NCBI GenBank assembly: GCA_030681795.1
Contig: JAUXRG010000017.1
Coordinates: forward strand, 1 to 48,653
Length of the DNA stretch: 48,653 nucleotides
Origin: Rubrivivax sp.
GTDB taxonomy: Bacteria; Pseudomonadota; Gammaproteobacteria; Burkholderiales; Burkholderiaceae_C
Direction of reading: 5' to 3'
Below the pieces are notes generated by a model that worked only from the letters and a program-made list of their open reading frames with translations, ran no database searches and was not told the DNA's origin. This document shows, in pieces, positions 43,573-48,653 of the stretch. The stretch's first letter is position 1. The number at the start of each line of letters is the position of its first letter. The translations under genes and the position numbers were made by a program.

Positions 43573-44508
43573 ATGAATTCCCCTCAAGCCGCAGCCGCGC
43601 CGGGCGCCCTCGCCCGCTTCCTGGACGGCGACGTCTGGTACAGCTTTCGCACCTCGCCAATGGCCATGGCGGCCGCGGTGATCGCCGCGCTGTGCGTGCT
43701 GTCCTCGGTCTTCGCGCCCTGGGTGGCGCCGCACAACCCTTTTGATCTCGCGACGCTCAACCTGTCCGATGCGCGGCTGCCGCCGGCCTGGATCGAAGGC
43801 GGCAGCCGCAACTACCTGCTGGGCACCGACGACCAGGGTCGCGACATCCTCTCGGCCCTGTTCTACGGCGCGCGCATCTCGCTGTTGGTGGGCGTGGCCT
43901 CGGTGCTGGTCTCCATCGTGGTGGGGGTGGGGCTGGGGCTGCTTTCGGGTTTCGCGGGCGGCAAGGTCGATGCCTTCATCATGCGTGTGTGCGATGTGAT
44001 GCTGTCCTTCCCGTCCATCCTGGTCGCGTTGCTCATCGACGGCGTCGGCCGCGCGATGTTTCCCAACGCCCACGACACGCTGGCCTTCGGCGTATTGATC
44101 ATCGCCATCTCGCTGACCGGCTGGGTGCAGTACGCGCGCACCGTGCGGGGCAGCACGCTGGTCGAGCGCCACAAGGAATATGTGCAGGCCGCGCGCGTGA
44201 TCGGCGTAGCGCCGATGCGCATCATGTTCAAGCATGTGCTGCCCAACGTGATGGGGCCGGTGCTGGTGCTGGCCACGATTCAGGTGGCCGCCGCCATCCT
44301 CACCGAGGCCACGCTGTCGTTCCTGGGCGTCGGCGTGCCCCCGACTTCGCCCTCGCTGGGCACGCTGATCCGCGTCGGCAACGACTTCCTGTTTTCCGGC
44401 GAGTGGTGGATCACGATCTTCCCCGGTGCCATGCTGGTGTTGATCGCGCTCAGCGTGAACCTGCTCGGCGACTGGCTGCGCGATGCGCTCAATCCGAGGT
44501 TGCGTTGA
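43573..44508 (+). CDS. Dipeptide/oligopeptide ABC transporter permease (DppC type)
   Basis: This 311-residue protein has an N-terminal OppC-type segment (SPMAMAAAVIAALCVLSSVF), six helices, LLGTDDQGRDILSALFYGAR, and the EAA loop KEYVQAARVIGVAPMRIMF. It starts 11 bp after the DppB-type gene. Its TGA shares bases with the ATG of the next ATPase (TGATG). Confidence 0.93.
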   Translation: MNSPQAAAAPGALARFLDGDVWYSFRTSPMAMAAAVIAALCVLSSVFAPWVAPHNPFDLATLNLSDARLPPAWIEGGSRNYLLGTDDQGRDILSALFYGARISLLVGVASVLVSIVVGVGLGLLSGFAGGKVDAFIMRVCDVMLSFPSILVALLIDGVGRAMFPNAHDTLAFGVLIIAISLTGWVQYARTVRGSTLVERHKEYVQAARVIGVAPMRIMFKHVLPNVMGPVLVLATIQVAAAILTEATLSFLGVGVPPTSPSLGTLIRVGNDFLFSGEWWITIFPGAMLVLIALSVNLLGDWLRDALNPRLR

Positions 44509-45553
44509 TGGAGCCCCCAACCTCACTTCGTTCGGTACCCCCCGAGGGGGCTGCGGCGCCCTTGGGGCGGCCCGGCGGGCGCCGCGGCGAGCCCTTGCTC
44601 CAAGTCAGACACCTGCGCGTGGAGTTCCCCACGCGCCGCGGCACGCTGCTGGCGCTGGACGACATCTCCTTCGAGATTGCGCCGGGCGAAATCCTCGGTG
44701 TGGTGGGCGAATCCGGCGCGGGCAAGTCGCTCACCGGCGCGGCCATCATCGGCTTGCTCGAGCCGCCAGGGCGCATCGCCTCGGGTGAAATCGTTCTCGC
44801 CGGCCAGCGCATCGACAACCTGCCCTACGAGCAGATGCGCGCGATTCGCGGCCGCAAGATCGGGGCCATCTTCCAGGATCCGCTGACTTCGCTGAATCCG
44901 CTGTACACCATCGGCCGGCAGCTCGTGGAGACCATCCAGACCCACCTGCCGCTGAACCACACCCAGGCGCGCGAACGGGCCATCCACCTGCTGCAGGAAA
45001 CCGGCATCCCGGCGGCCGAGCAGCGCATCGACCAGTATCCGCACCAGTTCAGCGGCGGCATGCGCCAGCGCGTGGTCATCGCCCTGGCACTGGCGGCCGA
45101 GCCGCAGCTCATCGTGGCCGACGAGCCCACCACGGCGCTGGACGTGTCGATCCAGGCGCAGATCATTTCGCTGCTCAAGCGCCTGTGCAAGGACCACGGC
45201 GCAGCGGTCATGCTGATCACGCACGACATGGGCGTCATCGCCGAGACCTGCGACCGCGTGGCCGTGCTCTATGCCGGCCGCGTGGCCGAGATCGGGCCGG
45301 TGGGCGACGTCATTCATCGCCCCAGCCATCCCTACACGGTGGGTCTGATGGGTTCGATCCCGGCCATGGACGACGACCGCGAGCGCCTGCTGCAGATCGA
45401 CGGCGTGATGCCACGGCTGGATGCCATCCCCCGGGGCTGCGCCTTCAACCCACGCTGCCCGCAGGTCATGCCGCGCTGCCGCGAAGAGCGGCCCGAGCTG
45501 TTCGACGCCGGCGCCACGCGCGCGGCGTGCTGGCTGGTTTCGGAGGTCGGTGC

Positions 45554-45557
<4 letters not shown>
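44508..45557 (+). CDS. Dipeptide/oligopeptide ABC transporter ATPase (DppD type), N-terminus encoded by a repeat
   Basis: This 349-residue ATPase has Walker A GESGAGKS at 67-74, signature SGGMRQR, Walker B LIVADEPT, and the C-terminal oligopeptide domain with the cysteine cluster [15 protein letters not shown] that can hold a Fe-S cluster in DppD/DppF proteins. The first 24 residues or so ([19 protein letters not shown]) are not part of the ABC fold; they are the translation of the dispersed GC-rich repeat at 44513-44577. The family sequence starts at [13 protein letters not shown]. Confidence 0.93.
44513..44577 (+). repeat. Dispersed GC-rich repeat copy inside a coding region
   Basis: GCCCCCAA, then a TTCG-centred hairpin, then CCCCCCGAGGGGG, then CTTGGGGCGGCCCGGC: the same order as the copy at 48441-48517. 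The copy is in frame at the 5' end of the DppD-type gene. Confidence 0.8.
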
Positions 45558-46558
<1,001 letters not shown>

Positions 46559-46592
46559 GAGCCTGTCGGGCTTGGGGCGCAGGCCGCGCGCC

Positions 46593-47885
46593 TCAGATGA
46601 GCCGCTCTTGGGCGAAGAGCGAACTCAGCGCTTCGCGCTCGCGGATCAGGTGCACCTGGGCGCCATCGACCATCACTTCGGCGGCGCGCGGCCGGGTGTT
46701 GTAGTTGCTGGCCATGGCCATGCCATAGGCGCCGGCCGAGAGCACGGCCAAGATGTCCCCCGGCTGCACCGCCAGCGGGCGGTCCCGGCCCAGCCAGTCG
46801 CCCGACTCGCACACCGGGCCGACCACGTCCCAGGTCGAGCCCGGGCCGGCGCGCCGCACGCAGGGCTCGATGGCCATGAAGGCGTCGTACATCGCCGGGC
46901 GCACGAGGTCGTTCATGGCCGCGTCGACGATGCAGAAGTTCTTGCCGAGACCGTCGCCGGCGGCGTCTTCGTCGCGGCCGGGCTTCAGGTACAGCACCTC
47001 GGTGAGCAGCACGCCGGCGTTGCCCACCAGCGAACGGCCGGGCTCGAAGAGCAATTCGCGCTGGCCATGGCCGCGCGCATCCAGGCGCTCCAGCAAACCC
47101 GCGACCAGGGCCGACGCCTGCGGCGGCTGCTCGTCGGCGTAGGTGATGCCCAGACCGCCGCCGACGTCCACATGGTGGATGGGGATGCCCACGGCCTCCA
47201 CGGCCTCCACGAGATCGAGCAACCGGTCCAGCGCGTCGAGGTAGGGCGCCAGCTGGGTGATCTGCGAGCCGATGTGGCAATCGATGCCCACCACCTGCAG
47301 CCCCGGCAGCGAGGCCGCGCGCTGGTAGGTGGCCAACGCCCGGCCATGCGCGATGCCGAACTTGTTGGCCTTCAGGCCGGTGGAGATATAGGGGTGCGTG
47401 CCGGCATCGACATCGGGGTTCACGCGCAGGCTCACGGGCGCGCGGCGGCCCATGGCCAGCGCTTCCTCGTTCAGCCGCTCGAGTTCGCCTTCGCTTTCGA
47501 CGTTGAAGCAGCGCACGCCAGCCTGCAACGCCTGGCGCATCTCGGCGCGCGTCTTGCCGACGCCGGAGAAGACCACGCGCGAGGGGTCGCCGCCGGCGGC
47601 CAGCACGCGTGCCAGTTCGCCGCCCGAGACGATGTCGAAGCCGGCACCGGCGCGCGCGAAGGTCTGCAGCACGGCCAGGTTCGAATTTGCCTTCATCGCG
47701 TAGCACACCAGGTGGGCGCGGCCGCTCAGCGCCTGCTCGTAGGCCTGGAAAGCGGCCCGCATGGCCTGGCGCGAATAGACGAACAGCGGTGTGCCGAAGC
47801 GCCGGCCGAGGTCGGCCAGCAAATGGCCTTCGAGCTCGAGCGCGGCGCCGCGGCGCGCCAGGAACGGGGAGCCGGGCAGCGTCAT
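46593..47885 (-). CDS. lysA: Diaminopimelate decarboxylase
   Basis: This 430-residue PLP enzyme has the PLP lysine in YAMKANSN (Lys65), HVDVGGGLGI, FEPGRSLVGNAG, and the C-terminal GPVCESGDWLGRDR with the active-site cysteine. It decarboxylates meso-diaminopimelate to L-lysine. It overlaps lptM by 4 bp (ATGA) and is convergent to the DppF-type gene. Confidence 0.97.
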   Translation of the reverse strand: MTLPGSPFLARRGAALELEGHLLADLGRRFGTPLFVYSRQAMRAAFQAYEQALSGRAHLVCYAMKANSNLAVLQTFARAGAGFDIVSGGELARVLAAGGDPSRVVFSGVGKTRAEMRQALQAGVRCFNVESEGELERLNEEALAMGRRAPVSLRVNPDVDAGTHPYISTGLKANKFGIAHGRALATYQRAASLPGLQVVGIDCHIGSQITQLAPYLDALDRLLDLVEAVEAVGIPIHHVDVGGGLGITYADEQPPQASALVAGLLERLDARGHGQRELLFEPGRSLVGNAGVLLTEVLYLKPGRDEDAAGDGLGKNFCIVDAAMNDLVRPAMYDAFMAIEPCVRRAGPGSTWDVVGPVCESGDWLGRDRPLAVQPGDILAVLSAGAYGMAMASNYNTRPRAAEVMVDGAQVHLIREREALSSLFAQERLI

Positions 47886-48031
47886 CGCGCGGGTGCCGAG
47901 GCTGCCGCCGGGGCTTGCGGCAGGAACAACGGGCCCTTCTGGCCGCAGGCCGGCAGCCCAGCCAGGACCGCCCACGCGAGCAGGCAGGTCACTGCACGGG
48001 CCGCTAAACTCGTTCGCGAAACGTTACGCAT
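47882..48031 (-). CDS. lptM: LptM-type small lipoprotein (YifL)
   Basis: This 49-residue lipoprotein has a signal peptide, lipobox LPAC (Cys29) and the family motif CGQKGPLFLPQ, followed by an Ala/Pro tail. LptM (formerly YifL) helps LptD mature in the LPS export machine. It is translationally coupled to lysA and divergent from cyaY, a synteny widespread in proteobacteria. Only 12 bp separate its ATG from the cyaY ATG. Confidence 0.88.
   Translation of the reverse strand: MRNVSRTSLAARAVTCLLAWAVLAGLPACGQKGPLFLPQAPAAASAPAR
48005..48010 (+). promoter_or_regulatory. Candidate -10 box for cyaY, inside lptM
   Basis: TAAACT lies 33 nt before the cyaY ATG, within the lptM coding sequence. A ribosome site AAGGA follows at 48034-48038. 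Confidence 0.35.
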
Positions 48032-48038
48032 GCAAAGG

Positions 48039-48044
48039 ATTCTA
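48039..48044 (-). promoter_or_regulatory. Candidate -10 box for lptM-lysA (leaderless)
   Basis: The minus strand reads TAGAAT, five of six consensus positions, ending 7 nt before the lptM ATG and overlapping the first base of the cyaY start codon. Confidence 0.4.
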
Positions 48045-48394
48045 TGAGCACGGTTCCTGGCACCTCGCCGCTCACGGATGCCGAGTACCGGCTCGAATCC
48101 GAGGCGTTGCTGGCCCGCATCGAGGCCGCGGCCGACCGCTGGCTGCAGGACGACGATATCGACGTCGATAGCCAGCGCACCGGGGGCCTGCTGGAGCTGG
48201 CATTCCCCAACGGCAGCAAGATCGTCGTCAATACGCAACCGCCCTTGCACGAGATCTGGCTGGCCGCGCGCGGCGGTGGCTTCCACTACCGCTGGGTCGA
48301 TGGCCGCTGGCGCGACACGCGCGATGGCAGCGATTTCATCGAAGTGCTGACCCGCCACGCCAGCCTACAAGCCGGCAAGCCACTGAGTGCCTGA
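48044..48394 (+). CDS. cyaY: Frataxin-like iron-sulfur protein CyaY
   Basis: This 116-residue protein has the frataxin fold: an acidic first helix (LTDAEYRLESEALLARIE), a sheet with LLELAFPNGSKIVVNTQPP, and HEIWLAARGGGFHYRW. CyaY binds iron and tunes cysteine desulfurase activity in Fe-S cluster assembly. Divergent from lptM-lysA. Confidence 0.94.
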   Translation: MSTVPGTSPLTDAEYRLESEALLARIEAAADRWLQDDDIDVDSQRTGGLLELAFPNGSKIVVNTQPPLHEIWLAARGGGFHYRWVDGRWRDTRDGSDFIEVLTRHASLQAGKPLSA

Positions 48395-48395
48395 G

Positions 48396-48517
48396 TGACC
48401 CGGCCCCCAGGACGCCTGCTTGGGGCGGCCCGGCGCAGGCTGACCCGGCCCCCAAGACGCCTTCGGCGTCGTCCCCCCGAGGGGGAGTCGCCTGCTTGGG
48501 GCGGCCCGGCGCAGGCT
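48396..48517 (+). repeat. Tandem copies of the dispersed GC-rich repeat
   Basis: Two copies lie back to back. The unit at 48396-48441 (CCCGGCCCCCAGGACGCC, then CTGCTTGGGGCGGCCCGGCG) lacks the inner hairpin. The unit at 48441-48517 contains the extra inner part with GACGCC-TTC-GGCGTC and CCCCCCGAGGGGG. Each ends with CGCAGGCT. Confidence 0.85.
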
Positions 48518-48653
48518 AGCCCGAGTTTGTCACTGAGCCCTGCCGATCTCAATGAAATCAACAGCTTAGAGCCGCGTTTCCGCGCGTATGGCACTACGTT
48601 TTTGTAGACGCCCGCTGGTTGTCGAGCCGGCATGAGTGGCCGCCTCAGACGAG
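48518..48653. other. Unassigned sequence at the window end
   Basis: After the repeat the DNA is less GC-rich. I see no convincing gene: one short frame (ATG at 48589, 15 codons) ends at once, and no tRNA or terminator shape is evident. A gene may begin beyond the window. Confidence 0.4.

Overview
The window is very GC-rich chromosomal DNA, almost fully coding, with many 1-4 bp stop/start overlaps. Gene content points to a betaproteobacterium of the order Burkholderiales, probably family Comamonadaceae or a close relative. The indications are the dusB-fis-purH cluster, argB followed by an HAD nucleotidase and slmA, hisI-hisE-membrane protein-HIT-tatABC, a classical betaproteobacterial 16-stranded porin, coq7, and lptM-lysA divergent from cyaY. 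A dispersed GC-rich repeat with a core of the type CTTGGGGCGGCCCGGC also fits. Taxonomy is inference from content and synteny. I see no rRNA, tRNA, CRISPR array or prophage.

Layout. 1-930: a decayed corner with an internally deleted IS91-family transposase fragment, an ECF sigma-factor remnant with an in-frame TAG, and a frameshifted anti-sigma-like remnant. 932-4676: a patatin/beta-barrel (type Vd-like) phospholipase divergent from a membrane diguanylate cyclase. 4767-9878 (minus): ruvC, cdsA, a plsC-like acyltransferase, and purH-fis-dusB. 9990-12834: a small YqaA-type membrane protein, a VF530 protein, an M32 carboxypeptidase and a hypothetical protein. 12916-16816: a storage-lipid-like cluster in which a phasin and a soluble patatin are divergent from a two-domain SDR resembling alcohol-forming fatty acyl-CoA reductases. 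16843-18227: a quinone-reductase-like MDR enzyme translationally coupled to a CusF-like periplasmic metal-binding protein. 18353-25232 (plus): argB, HAD nucleotidase, slmA, DUF815 ATPase, mutT-like Nudix, hisI, hisE, membrane protein, HIT, tatA, tatB, tatC. 25326-36333: a nearly complete type II secretion locus, gspG-H-I-J-K-L-M-N-D-E-F on the minus strand with gspC divergent. 36379-40476: a CobT-like protein with altered active-site motifs, ilvA, osmC-like and coq7. 40693-46558: a porin with a strong terminator, a DUF3047 lipoprotein, and a dipeptide/oligopeptide ABC transporter (two permeases, two ATPases) without a binding protein. 46593-48394: lysA, lptM, cyaY. 48395-48653: a tandem copy of the dispersed repeat, then unassigned sequence.

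How the genes work together. Most are core housekeeping: purine and histidine synthesis, arginine, isoleucine and lysine branches, phospholipid synthesis, Tat and type II export, ubiquinone and Fe-S maintenance. The Tat operon ends against the 3' end of the T2SS operon, so two consecutive steps of folded-protein export are neighbours. The most unusual group is the phasin/patatin/acyl-CoA-reductase cluster, which suggests that granule-surface lipid chemistry (PHA and/or fatty alcohol or wax) is encoded together. Other points worth a second look are a translated copy of the dispersed repeat at the start of an ABC ATPase, a 33-bp repeat that duplicates the start region of the mutT gene, a possible structured RNA with mutually exclusive pairings between ilvA and osmC, the divergent CobT paralogue, and -10-like boxes 6-8 nt from start codons that suggest leaderless transcripts.
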